Shown here: piece after piece, positions 46,664 through 57,146 of the stretch
How positions within the stretch are numbered: the first letter of the stretch is position 1
Layout: every line of letters starts with the position of its first letter
Source: Simplicillium sp. C3G150-2
Taxonomy: Eukaryota; Ascomycota; Sordariomycetes; Hypocreales; Cordycipitaceae
Reading direction: 5' to 3'
Length of the DNA stretch: 64,000 nt
NCBI GenBank assembly: GCA_022702485.1
Contig: JAJIYY010000007.1
Span: 682,001 to 746,000 of the forward strand
Made by a program: the position numbers and the translations under genes
Notes under the pieces: model-generated
The model's database searches: none
Told to the model about the DNA's origin: nothing
What the model saw: only the letters and a program-made list of their open reading frames with translations

Positions 46664-47482
46664 CTAAATAGCTGTGTATCCTCCGTCCACTACCAAGGAC
46701 GAGCCCGTCACAAACGAGCTTCTTCCTCCAGCTAGGTACAGAACGCCATCAGCAATCTCATCCGGCCGTCCCAGACGCTTCATAGGAACTCTCGCATCAA
46801 CAATGTAGTCAATCCCCGCCTTCCTCTCTGCGTCCGACGCTATCATAGGCGTATCTGTAAAACCAGGGCACATCGCATTAACACGAACTCCCTGACTGGC
46901 ATATTCCTCTGCAACACACTTAGTAACTCCAATCACAGCATGCTTCGTCGCCGTGTAAGCCGTCGTGTTTTGCATGCCAACAAAGCCCAAGATCGAGGCA
47001 ATGTTGACTATAGAGCCACGCTGCAGCGGCCGGTTGGTGCGAGACGACAGAATTGGCTCCTGTGCGCTCATGATGTTCGCAGCGGCTCTAATGACCAGCA
47101 TAGTGCCAGTGAGGTTCACATTCAGAGTCTGATCCCACGTGGGCTTTTCAATGCCAGATACCCCTCCTTGGGTTGTTCCGAGAATGCCGGCGGCGTTTAT
47201 AACATAGTCCAGCCGGCCGAAGGCTTGGGCGACTTGGCCGACGACGTCTTCGACTTGTTTCTCGTTGGAGACGTCCAAAGTGAAGGTTAAGATTTGGCAG
47301 GATTGAGCACTGCTTGCTTCACTCTTTTTCTTCTCAAGTTCGGCTTTGGCGAGCTGGAGAGCGTCGTTATTGACGTCCACGAGCGCGATGCCAGCGCTAC
47401 CCTCGTTTAGGAAAGCAACGGCGCAGGCCATCCCGATGCCAGATGCCCCGCCTGTGATGAGAGCGTATCCAGAAACGTCCAT
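46664..47482 (-). CDS. classical short-chain dehydrogenase/reductase
   Basis: Intronless 272-residue SDR. Cofactor motif TGGASGIG is at residues 10-17, with Asp36 after beta-2 (LVDVN), suggesting NAD. The structural NAAG is at 96-99, the catalytic Ser163 in NIASILG and Tyr176/Lys180 in YTATK. The tail VTGSSLVVDGGYTAI is typical of FabG-like and secondary-metabolite SDRs. The substrate is not predictable; oxidation of a pathway alcohol is possible. A TATA box lies about 90 bp upstream. Confidence 0.93.
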   Translation of the reverse strand: MDVSGYALITGGASGIGMACAVAFLNEGSAGIALVDVNNDALQLAKAELEKKKSEASSAQSCQILTFTLDVSNEKQVEDVVGQVAQAFGRLDYVINAAGILGTTQGGVSGIEKPTWDQTLNVNLTGTMLVIRAAANIMSAQEPILSSRTNRPLQRGSIVNIASILGFVGMQNTTAYTATKHAVIGVTKCVAEEYASQGVRVNAMCPGFTDTPMIASDAERKAGIDYIVDARVPMKRLGRPDEIADGVLYLAGGRSSFVTGSSLVVDGGYTAI

Positions 47483-47571
47483 TTTAGCGCCACGGTGATA
47501 CTTGGGGGTGGGATAATAAGGATGTCTGTTGCTTCCTGGTGGGTTGAAGGACTAATTGAAAACGAGGGTGG

Positions 47572-47578
47572 ATTTATA
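47572..47578 (-). promoter_or_regulatory. TATA box of the second SDR gene
   Basis: TATAAAT on the minus strand, about 90 bp before the ATG at 47482. Confidence 0.5.
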
Positions 47579-47930
47579 GGGGAAGAGCTTCTGGTTAATT
47601 AATTGACCCCGTGAGCAGGCTGTACGACGATGTAAATGCGGAGTATTTCTGGGGCATGTCGCATCTAGCCGAGTTAGCACAAAGCTCGTAAGTGGCTTAC
47701 CGGTAACCGAGAAGGACTTCTCCCAGGATAACGTCCGCTGTTATTACGGGGAGTCAGGTCGAGGGTTGGACATCTCAAGTACAACACGCAGCGATGAAGG
47801 GGTTTTACCACCTCATTTATGAGGACGTATCAGATCTCACAATTTTTAAACACGAATAATTCATATTAATGAGATTTCATCTATCTACTTCGTAGGTAAC
47901 CAACCATTCAGACCGGGTACACGAAAGATA

Positions 47931-48461
47931 TTATCCATGGAAAGGCACTGCGCCATTCTCGTTTTTCACGCTGCGCGTGGCACACAACACAGATTGCGCC
48001 TGCGATCCATTAAAAGTCACGAAATCACCGTAGTAATAGTAGGGCGCATTTCCCTTGCAGCCAAGTGCACTTGAGAAGCGGTGTCAGCTCAATCCAATCG
48101 AGACATCTCCTGGGCTTGGATGTACTTACGAGAAAAGAGTACAGGTATACCCATCGTTGATGGCAATGGACTGCACTTTGTTTTGGCTATTCAATTAGTT
48201 TAGTATTGAGACTAGATAAATTGCGCAACGCCAGGTCTTGGAGTGTACTTACTACGCTGCAGTGAAGTTGTTGCAGGCAAAGTTGGAAACCGGGAAGCTG
48301 GGTCCCTGGAAGTTTCTCTGGGTGAAGAATGAAGCCTAGTTGTCCGTTAGCTGTATGGAGGCAACCGGTCGAGACATACGTCAACTTACAAAGCTGGGAT
48401 CAGCACTTGGGGCTGCAAGAGCCATGGCTGCAGTGGTAACACCGAACAGAGCGAAGTGCAT
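47931..48461 (-). CDS. small secreted protein, beta/gamma-crystallin-like repeat pattern
   Basis: Four short exons, 48461..48390, 48335..48253, 48186..48130 and 48069..47931, give 116 residues; every junction keeps frame. The N-terminus is a signal peptide (MHFALFGVTTAAMALA). The mature part has FFTQRNFQGPSF, then VQSIAINDGYTCTLF, GCKG, a YYYY run and AQSVLC. This N-F-x-G ... C-T-L ... S-V-x-C layout is seen in small fungal secreted proteins with a crystallin-like Greek-key fold. Four Cys residues could form two disulfides. A TATA box lies about 100 bp upstream. Effector or surface roles are speculation. Confidence 0.8.
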
Positions 48462-48557
48462 GTTGATTGGCGGCGGAAAATGTGCTTAAGGTAAAGAGTT
48501 GGTGCTTTGGTTGTTGATGTTGACAGTTTTGTAATATAAGAACGGAAGTACTGTCTC

Positions 48558-48565
48558 TTTTTATA
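48558..48565 (-). promoter_or_regulatory. TATA box of the small secreted protein gene
   Basis: TATAAAAA on the minus strand, about 100 bp before the ATG at 48461. Confidence 0.55.
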
Positions 48566-50162
48566 CTTCCTCATCTCTGTAGCGCCTTGCAGCTGATATT
48601 GCTGTCCTATGCACGCACCTTGCAAATCCGTTGCCGTCTCCGTGCTCTTGGCAAAGCAATTGAGATGGCCCCTATGAATGGAACTCACGCTTTGGCCACT
48701 CAATATCTGTTGTATGCGTATTGGTTTACGTATTCCAACCACACATGTCGTGTCCATGAAGCATCCGGGTTCATCATTTACGTATCTGGATGCAACGTGG
48801 TTGAGACACACAGAGTCCTTGATGTATTTAATCGCCGTGATATGGAAGTCTAGACCCATTTGACGCAAGGATCTTTTGTTCCGAATCTCATCGGCGGCCC
48901 AGGAGATTGGGTTTTCAGCCTGTAAGTGACGAGCTGACATCTGCGATGCGCTGGCATTGTCAGTCGAATCGGATGTACGGGTTGCATCCGGCTGCTACCG
49001 TGACATCGGCGGTAGAGTTTGGGATCTTTTGACAAGGGCCAGTGGATTCTCAGACAGCCGTTTGTTTTGCTCACGGCGAAATATCGAATGGTTGAGGAGG
49101 CAAATCACTGGGTAGAGGATGTAGCATACGACCCCGGGAAAATACGCGGACCCTTCAATCACATAAATATAGAATTCGTTTTTATCTCAATCTTTAAACC
49201 TTCATTGCCATTTAATGTACGAGCAAAAAAGCTCTTAGGTCTGCAATTGCTCGGATGCCGCGGTATGCGCGCATCAGCCTAATGCAGGCCTGCAGCTCAT
49301 GCACACTCATCGCGCAGGGGCCAGAAATAAGCTGCATCGTAGTCCAGTCTTGACAACTTTATTGCTGCAAAACAATACTGTTACGTATAATTTTGCATTT
49401 CCTTCCGCTCCGTCATCGGCGTCTTTGAAACGTATCCTGCCAGGGTGTTTGTAAGTGATTTTCTTTGTCCCCTGGATACGTCAAACGCCCAACCTTTCAC
49501 ACTGTCCTCCAATTCAGCACGGTGCAAAATCAGCAAAATTCTTCCTATTGTAAGGCAACAGCATGCACCTCATAGTCCTCACCATATCGATGAATGATCC
49601 ATGCTTCTTCATCTTTTGTAAACGATTAGTGAAATATTATCTCCGTAGTGATGGCGTAGCGTAGGCTTCGAGTGCAATGTTGGACACAGCCGGAACAAAA
49701 CGGACTACCGGAAACATAAGTAAGGAGCGCAAAGAAAGTACATTTTACATCCATCCTCAACGTTCTATTGTTCGGAATTATGATGTGCTTTTGGTGTGAG
49801 GTGCGCCATTAGAATGACCACAACACAACCGTGAACAATTTGCAGTCGCTGCGCGCCGCACGCTCACAAACAAACCACCAGCCCCGACAGGTTGTGGATC
49901 GGGATGTGCAAACATCAACCGCCAACTCCTACTATATATCGGGAATATGTCAAGTCTTATTGGACGACGAGATCTTGATTGGCGTGCGCCACTTGTTCGC
50001 AATCTCTGAAGAGCCACGCCCAAGCAAGATGTTGGACGCAGCACCCGGTGTCGGAGAAGAACCCTTTTTGCTAGGCTTCGTCGACGTGTGTTTCTATCGC
50101 GAATACTGCTTGGCAGTGATCAATTGACTAGCACAGGTTCATAGTTGTTCATTGAATTTATC
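48566..50162. other. non-coding stretch
   Basis: About 1.6 kb. Short frames on both strands have no motif or codon pattern that convinces. No transposon ends were found. Confidence 0.4.
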
Positions 50163-50876
50163 ATGTCTGTCATCGGGAAGAAACCATTGTTACTTGGTGC
50201 CGGGTTCGTCTGTGAGCCCACCGTCAAGGCCTTGGCCGAGACTGGCGTCCACGTCACCGTTGGCAGTCGCACGCTTTCCTCTGCACAGAAGCTTGTGGTT
50301 GATCACAGGAATGCCAATGCCATTGCTTTGGATGTCGCTGGCGATGCTGCCGGCTTGAGCGAGGCCGTGTCCAAAGCGGACATTGCCATTTCTCTCGTGC
50401 CGCACGTGCTACACCCCGTTGTAGTCGACGCAGCCATTGCGCACAAGAAACCAGTTGTGACAACTAGCTACATCTCTCCAGCAATGTGGGATCTCGATGC
50501 AAAGGCGAAAGCTGCGGGAGTGCTTATCCTTAACGAGATCGGCATGGACCCTGGCGTTGATCATCTCTACGCTGTCAAGACTATCGACGAAGTACACAAA
50601 GCTGGCGGCAAGATTGTGGGATTCACGAGCACCTGCGGAGCGCTCCCTGCGCTCGAGAATGCAAACAACCGTCTTGGCTACAAGTTCTCCTGGAGCCCAC
50701 GAGGCGGTCTGCTCGCTCTCCTTAACAATGGCCAATGGTACGAAAACAGAGAAAATTGCCCACTGTTGAGGGCAAGAACCTATAATGAAGCTGAGAGCGC
50801 GATGTCAAAAGTTGAGAGCTTGTTGCTTAAACGCGCTCTCTACAGCGGGAGCAATAAACACAGGCTGCTGTTTTAG
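50163..50876 (+). pseudogene. truncated saccharopine reductase (Lys9-like)
   Basis: The open frame gives 237 residues. It begins MSVIGKKPLLLGAGFVCEPT, the Rossmann start of saccharopine dehydrogenase (NADP, glutamate-forming), the penultimate step of fungal lysine synthesis. It continues well through TTSYISPAMWDLD, NEIGMDPGVDHLYAVKTI and LGYKFSWSPRGGLLAL. Homology stops shortly after that, and about 40 unrelated residues precede the stop. The normal enzyme has about 450 residues, so most of the substrate-binding and closing domain is lost. It is probably a truncated duplicate of the housekeeping gene; a surviving short NADP-binding protein cannot be excluded. Confidence 0.75.
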
Positions 50877-51275
50877 TGGCTTTTGGCCGCTAACTTACAG
50901 CGCTTCTCCCCTAAATGTCAACTTGCGCAAGGCCCATGTACTGACCGTCAGCCACCCTGCAGCAGTGTTGGTATGTACAAGTTAACTTTCACGCCGCGTA
51001 TGTCAAATATTCTGCCAAGTTTTCGTTGCATCATAAATTTTATTTAAATATTCCCAGATACAAGAACGGAAGTTTGGAAATAAACAAGTGTGTGCTGGGT
51101 TTCAAGTAAATTGCTCACATTGCTCATGCAAAGATGACAACACAGACATTCATTTTCATATTATCTTGATGATATTATTGCTTGTTTTTGTTAAATATTT
51201 GAACATATCTTCTTTAATGCAATTGTTACGAGAATTTATGATTCATTATTTTAGATTTTATAAATGCTATGCTAC
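50877..51275. other. AT-rich intergenic
   Basis: About 400 bp, strongly AT-rich from about 51020 to 51270. No continuation of the saccharopine reductase was found. It holds the 3' flank of the kinase gene. Confidence 0.5.
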
Positions 51276-52142
51276 TCATGTAATTGTCGTCCATTTCTCA
51301 ACACCATCTGCCCCATCACCGTCTCCTATCAACGAAGCCAATGCCTCGTTACAGTCCTTTGCATGACAAATAAATACATGCTGCAGACCCTTGGCATCCG
51401 CCTTGATCTTTTGCGCCCATTTACATTTGCTCTGCATCGACCCTGTCACGTCTTTGATGCTCCCATCTCTGCTGTCCTCTGGCTTGTGTTGTAGGCCCTG
51501 CGCGTGATGTAAACGAGGAATCAGCGCCGCATCCGCAAAATGCTTTGGGTCTTTGGTGTACGCGCCTGACACGTCCGTGAGAAAAGCACAGCCTCGGGCA
51601 CTCGGCAAATTCATAGCTAGGTGGTACATGATTGCATCTCCTGAGAAAATCGTACTGCCCCATTCCTGATCGAAGACAGCATCTCCAAAAAGCAGAGGAA
51701 TGAAGCCTTCGGAGAGTACGTGCTGAACACGTTCAACCAACCTCGTGGAAGACGCTGGTGTCAGCTCTCCCCTGGCCGTTTCGATTGTATCATATGTTGA
51801 TACGGAGAGTACTGGGAGTCCTTGGGCGTGGAGTCGTGATATTATATGGTAATGTAGTTGCAGAACACGTTGTCTCGTCAGAACCATGCCCATCTTAGCC
51901 TCGTCTTGCTCTTCAGTTGGCCTGCTCGTCCAGCCGCCTTTCACTCCATATTGCTTCGCAGGCGGATGGCCAAAGCTCCCGGCACCATGAATGAGAATTA
52001 ATGAGCCTCCAGCCGGCTTGATGGTGTCGCAATATGCTTGGGCGACTTGCTCAATGAGGTTGTCAAGGCCTGTGGACAGGGTGTCGGCGATGGACTTGTT
52101 TGTGATGGCCGCACCCCCAAGTTTCACAATTATTGCGGCCAT
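51276..52142 (-). CDS. isopentenyl phosphate kinase-like (amino-acid-kinase superfamily)
   Basis: Intronless 288-residue kinase. The N-terminal KLGGAAITNK holds the phosphate-binding Lys7 and Gly pair. IHGAGSFGHP contains His59 in the position of the diagnostic IPK histidine (His60 in the Methanocaldococcus enzyme). Further motifs are LLFGDAVFD, STIFSGDAIM, LTDVSGAYTKDP and DVTGSMQSK, all in IPK order. IPK phosphorylates isopentenyl phosphate to IPP with ATP, feeding terpenoid synthesis in the alternative mevalonate route of archaea and the salvage route of plants. It lies about 21 kb from the UbiA-type gene. The alternative is a fosfomycin-kinase-like or other relative in the superfamily. 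Confidence 0.8.
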   Translation of the reverse strand: MAAIIVKLGGAAITNKSIADTLSTGLDNLIEQVAQAYCDTIKPAGGSLILIHGAGSFGHPPAKQYGVKGGWTSRPTEEQDEAKMGMVLTRQRVLQLHYHIISRLHAQGLPVLSVSTYDTIETARGELTPASSTRLVERVQHVLSEGFIPLLFGDAVFDQEWGSTIFSGDAIMYHLAMNLPSARGCAFLTDVSGAYTKDPKHFADAALIPRLHHAQGLQHKPEDSRDGSIKDVTGSMQSKCKWAQKIKADAKGLQHVFICHAKDCNEALASLIGDGDGADGVEKWTTIT

Positions 52143-52874
52143 GTGCTACTGGAGCTCTTTAACAAGGCAAATGAAGACGTGAAGCAGAGCAGTTGTCGCT
52201 GCTGTGCGGTGTGATGAAGATGCGTGAAATTTGATGTTGAGGATGAACGAGACACAAACGACGCAGTCTGGCCCACTTTTGGTCGCTGTGCGTTTGGGTT
52301 GATGAACGGCGCATCTGCATGTTGCAAGTGAATAAATACAGCAAGATTATTTCAGTTCAACTCGCAATACGTGAGCTTTCCATTCGTCCCATTGCTTTAT
52401 TTACTAGTAAATTATACGGTTTCTGGTCTGCCGCTCATGCGCACTCAGTCGCGTACCCAAAGACGCACAGTGCAAACGATGCGAATGAACAACCCAGACC
52501 TCCAAGGTGAGCCACACAGAACAAACAGACAATCGTTTCGATCAGCGGCTGAAAACCCCCCTTCTACTATGTTCAGACGGTGGCAACAGCACTTCTCCCG
52601 GAGCAGGTGTGCCGCCCGTTACGCCATGCGGCTGAAGCGGGAACTAAGACAACAAAGTTCCCCGATGAGGAAGTCTCATCGAGACTCGTGTACAATTAAT
52701 TCGCCCCCTCTCAGCCAGCCACCGCAAATCAGAAGACGTCCCCAATTCATTCGCTACTGGCTACTATTGAGCCAAATATGGACGCCGTTTTGTGGCAGAT
52801 GGCTAGCCAGGGGGACCCTGGTGCTTCTAGAACTGGTTTTGCACAATCATCTATCTGTGTCGCAGCGCATAGCT

Positions 52875-52972
52875 ACAGATTCTAGAGTCCTCTCAAGCAG
52901 ATATTGGCTTCAATAAGTGTCCGAGCTGTACGGTGTATTGCAGCCATCCAATACTGAGGACTCTAGACTCGG
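52875..52972. repeat. imperfect inverted repeat (about 50-bp arms)
   Basis: TCTAGAGTCCTC at 52881-52892 is matched by its exact reverse complement at 52956-52967. The inner sequence also pairs with short gaps (GATATTGGCTTCAATA against TATTGCAGCCATCCAATA), meeting near 52925. This could be a MITE-like remnant or a hairpin. Confidence 0.6.
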
Positions 52973-53260
52973 TGGGCGCAGCGAATGGGATGCAAGTATT
53001 CCACCGTTTTGGTTTTTGGTTTTTATCCGCCTCGCAATGGAGAGATGGCAGTGCAAAACACCATCGACTTTTACTCCACTTACGCCAGAGATGGTGATGT
53101 TTCGCGTGGAGTCGTGATTGGTTCAGATACTGAGAGCTTGTATGCGAGCGCTCATGACTTGCGATGCTCCAGGTTGCTGAAGACGGCGTCCCCGAAAGCA
53201 TCGCCGGGGAAGCCCTAGATGAGAACCATCCTACTAAATGTGCTCCATGCGAAGACTGAA

Positions 53261-53268
53261 TATAAAAA
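53261..53268 (+). promoter_or_regulatory. TATA box
   Basis: TATAAAAA about 125 bp before the ATG at 53392. Confidence 0.55.
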
Positions 53269-53391
53269 CAAAAGAGAATCCCGTCAAATTTCGGTAAACT
53301 CTTCACTCAATCCAGTCAGCACATTCAACCTGAGTTTCTATACCATATCCTCCTAATCATTTGCACTTTCTCAACAAACAAAATTGCCAAA

Positions 53392-54944
53392 ATGCCTCCC
53401 TCAGTCTACGTCCCCGATTCGATGATGCAGCAATACTTTGCCATCATCAAAACCTGGGCCGGCGGTAACGACGAAGGCACCCGCGTCGTCTTCCCCTGCG
53501 CAGACGGCACCACTGCCCCCAGCGGCGGCCAAGGTGTCCCCGATGCAGTCACCAACAACGCAATGTACGACATTGCCGATAAGCTCTTGACTCTTGACAA
53601 CAAGATCTACACCTCTGGCGGCGAGAGAAGCTACTTCCAAGACCAAATGGACTACCTTGGAGCTGTACTTCTGGTGAGACATTTCAAACCTCCATGTAGA
53701 TAATGAGTGTGCGAAACACTGACGGACTTCATGTTAGCCCAAGGATGCCAGTCCTGCTGCGGCCGAGGCTCTCAAACGGGCCACGGCCAAGGAGTCGGAA
53801 GCAACGAGTGCTTTCACGAAGCTCAACCAAGAGGCCAGGCAGGAGTGGATGGCGTCTTTGAAATGGGAGCCGTGCGATTATGCTACCTTTTTGGTCAACA
53901 ACCGCCAGGATGTCGTGGCTGCGAAGAATGCGGCGCAGGCAGCGACCGCGAGTAAGAATGCTGCGCTCGGTGCTGTTGAGGGCTTTGGAAGTGCTAATCT
54001 GTCGACTTACAACTCTCGCTTCAGCCAGTTGTTTGGGGGTAACGAAATGGCAGGGTAAGCCGAATTCCTTGACTCACTTAATTTTGACCAAAAGGAAAGT
54101 GAATTAATGTTAACACTTTGGTAATAGATATTCGTTCAAGACTTCGCCTCTGGGCTACAACATGGTTGAATACATCAAGCAGGTTCAGGCTGGCAACATC
54201 CCTCTCAAGCCAGCTGATCCACCAGGCACCATCAACAAGGCATCGTACAAGTATGATGCGCTGTACAGTCAGCGAATCGATGACTTGTACAAGGCTGCTT
54301 CTAGCAACACCTACACCGATAGCTTGAGCTTCAATGCTAACACCTACCAAAGGGGCAGCACGTCTTCTGGTGGCAGCTCCGGTGGTAGTGGTGATGTCGA
54401 TGCTGGCTCGTGGCTCAAAATCCGAGGAAACGCCTCTGAGAGCTGGTCCGAGAGCAAGTCAAACTCCGAGGATGGCAACATTTCCGTCGAAGTCTCCATC
54501 AAAGACAAGGTCATCATCTCGGTTTCTCCCGGCAACTGGTAAGTTGTTCAATTTGATTCTCCTTTCAATTCGCTCACAGAAATTCCCAGGGATGTCCCAG
54601 GATACAGGAAGAAGTACCCTGATGTTGGGCCAGGCGCTCCCCCTGCCCCCGAAAAGGTCGTCAAGCCTTGTGCTATGTTGCTCGCCGCTGGTGTCAGGTA
54701 TACCATCAACTTCAGCGGAGAGAAGAAGAGCGCCTTTGACAAGGAGATGAAGAAGGTCAAGGAGGGTGGTGGCAGCATCTCTGTCTTTGGTATCACTATC
54801 AACTTCGGTGCCAAGCCTGAGGAGTCTCATGAGGAAACCCACGATTCTACCTTTGACGGCGGAAGTGGCACGCTGACCCTTCAGCCCAAGCCCCAGCTCG
54901 GAAGTGCTTCCCTTTTGGCCATGATTGGTGAGAAGATGGACTAA
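53392..54944 (+). CDS. uncharacterised protein, first of an adjacent pair
   Basis: Four exons, 53392..53673, 53738..54054, 54128..54538 and 54590..54944, give 454 residues with clean GTRAG/AG junctions. I do not recognise the family. There is no signal peptide. Residues about 95-200 are Ala-rich and helical, possibly coiled coil (AAAEALKRATAKESEA). A Gly/Ser-rich linker (about 325-340) leads to a Ser-rich, strand-like region with VSIKDKVIISVSPGNW. The last third holds KPCAMLLAAGVRYTINFSGE and a second strand pair, ISVFGITINFG. The ATG sits in a good context (GCCAAAATG). It is followed on the same strand, after about 280 bp, by another unknown gene. Confidence 0.85.
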
Positions 54945-55228
54945 AGGTCATATGGCAACTGGTCAATATTTGCGCGGAGAGAATTAATTGCTTTTGTGGT
55001 GGCTGGATTGCTCTAGTGAAATGTAGTCTGAATCGAACAATGCATAGTGATATTGGTGGCAAAGACGCCATTGTGCAGGGGTCGCGGCTGAATGTAGATG
55101 CACTAATGTCAGCTCAACTAAATCAACATTTATAAACTCAAGAACTGTCCTGTATGTAAATGTGTCAGAGATCTTTGCTACAAGTCGAAGATTCTACTGA
55201 ACACTTTTCCGAATACTACAACGTCGCC

Positions 55229-56984
55229 ATGTCTTCGCTCGATCAGAGCGAACCAGTCGCCACTAATTCCCAGCTCGAAGAGCCACTTGTCGCACTGTAC
55301 AAAAGCGCCATGTCAAAACCACTCCTTGAGGCTAAGTCCACCACCCGTTCTCGGCGATTTTTTGGACCTCTGATCAAATCGTACGCTCTTGCGCTTCGTT
55401 CCAAAATTGGCGGATCAGGCGACATGTCAGGAGAGGACAAGGCCTTCTTCACTTCCACTTCCATTTTACAGAGAGGCGTGCCTTTGAGCATGCAAGACCC
55501 GTATACCAATGGACGCATTTTTTCGATTTCGGATGTCATGCAAGAAGAAAAATGTCCTCTTTTTAGTACGGATGGACATTCCTTTGTTAGATACTTGGAA
55601 AGGTAGGGACGAGCCTCCGAATATGATGTTTGTGTGCACTCGTGCTAACTCATGCTTTCGTAGCTACCTTGATCACGTTGAAGACGTAAGCGATGTTAGT
55701 TTCATCAAATTAATTATAGCAACTAACAAAAGTTTTCCAGTCAAGCCGAACAGATGAAGACAAGGTACGCGTGGCAGAGGACAAGTATCGCGCCATCAAA
55801 CGTGAGGCATCCCTGCACTTTGAACTGGCTCAATACAAGTGGAAGGATGCGCTGCAGCGGAATGCAAATTTGACATTCGATCAATGGATGGATAACTACG
55901 GGTATGACTACAAGGATGCTTGTGAGGAGAGAGCCATTGCGAAAGAAAACTTGCGACGTGCCCGCCAGTCTGGGTCGTATGACGTTTTGCGCCAAAAGGA
56001 ACTGATGATTTCAGCTGTAAATTCTCAGCATGAGGTTGCAGGGTATGTTGCTTCCCGCCAATCCTCCCTTTTTGTTTTACGATCAACACCCAATTCCATG
56101 GCACTGATGCTTTCTAACATTGAGCGACAGAAGCAACATGCCGTGCAGCATGTCCGATGTCAGCGGCGCAACCACCATATCCAGCAGTCAGGATTCACAC
56201 GCCATCGTGTACCAGCCACTTCACGTTCTTCCTGGTTTCAAATTCACCGCTGAAGAATGGGCGCGCAAGGGTCTCAAAGACAAGCAAGACCTAGCTGAGT
56301 TACGCATCGATCTCCTTGCTGGGTTCACGCGGACATGGGAAGAACTTGGGTTCAGCCCGGCTTGCGTGCCAGACAAGATCTTTAGGAAGGGCGGCAAGGA
56401 TCTCGAGAGAATTCGCACTACCATTAAAGATTGGAAACTGGTCTTGCGATACACAGATATGCAGAGCTTTGATATTAATCGCGGCCTCTGGTACGTTTTT
56501 GGAGGGCATGGGCTTAAATATGTTGCTCAGACAATCGCATCAGCTGAAATCTCGACCAAGGAGCTGACTTATCTTCTTTAGGAACATTACAAGCTTTCGC
56601 ACAATTCTTCCCGACCTTACAAAAACGGCTTCGCAAGATCTTCATCAAAAAGTCTTCCAAACCAGCCGCATCTTACTCGCCTACAATGCCGACCTTGTTT
56701 TGCAGCTGCCCCCCGAGCTATTCTCCAGGCTATTTCCCGACGAGGTCAAAACGCCCAGCACGCTTGTCGCCGATAGTCAGGCAAATGGGCAACCGGCAAA
56801 TTCACGGCCAAGTACATCCAATTTAGAGGGTTTGGAAGAAGAACTCCTCACTGAGTTGTTCCAGACATTCCCATTTGCGAAAGTGCCCAAAGAGAAGTGG
56901 GATCATGATAATGAATTGCACGTGAGGGGGCAGATGAACAACTTGTACCCGGCTGTACTTGGGGTCTTAGCAAGAAAGCTGTGA
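55229..56984 (+). CDS. uncharacterised protein, second of an adjacent pair
   Basis: Five exons, 55229..55602, 55664..55685 (22-nt micro-exon), 55741..56042, 56131..56490 and 56582..56984, give 486 residues. An in-frame ATG at 55160 would add 23. The micro-exon supplies YLDHVED and keeps frame. Content is mainly helical and charged, with a Trp-rich segment near LTFDQWMDNYGYDYKD and EEWARKGLKDKQD. RTTIKDWKLVLRYTDMQS and LPDLTKTASQDLHQK lie further on. No signal peptide, membrane span or known motif is seen. It may act with the gene before it, since both are unusual, intact and head to tail; this is inference from position only. Confidence 0.83.
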
Positions 56985-57146
56985 AATAACAATGATGAAT
57001 ATTTCCTGGTACAAATTTTGGCCACTTTCAAAGTTCAGTGAGACGAAATAGTTCACGGTGGATGTAATGGCGCGTACCAGGGTGCGAAAAACTACCTGAA
57101 GAGATATACTTAAGTCTATGGAGCTAGATACTTGAACGAAATTTGC

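Larger units (their letters stand above)
52143..53391. other. intergenic with a hairpin element
   Basis: About 1.25 kb separating the kinase gene from the next gene pair. It has no supported exon. It contains an imperfect inverted repeat and a TATA box for the downstream gene. Confidence 0.45.

Noticed and set aside
49831..50127. 98-codon plus-strand frame before the saccharopine reductase fragment
   Set aside because: Considered as an upstream exon, but the reductase has its own complete Rossmann start at 50163.
52371..52916. 181-codon plus-strand frame rich in Arg/Ser/Pro
   Set aside because: Low-complexity composition, no homology and it ends in the inverted-repeat element; not supported as a gene.
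54334..54750. Alternative plus-strand frame over the first unknown gene
   Set aside because: It reads across an intron with clear GTAAGT/CAG borders; the other frame gives the continuous protein.
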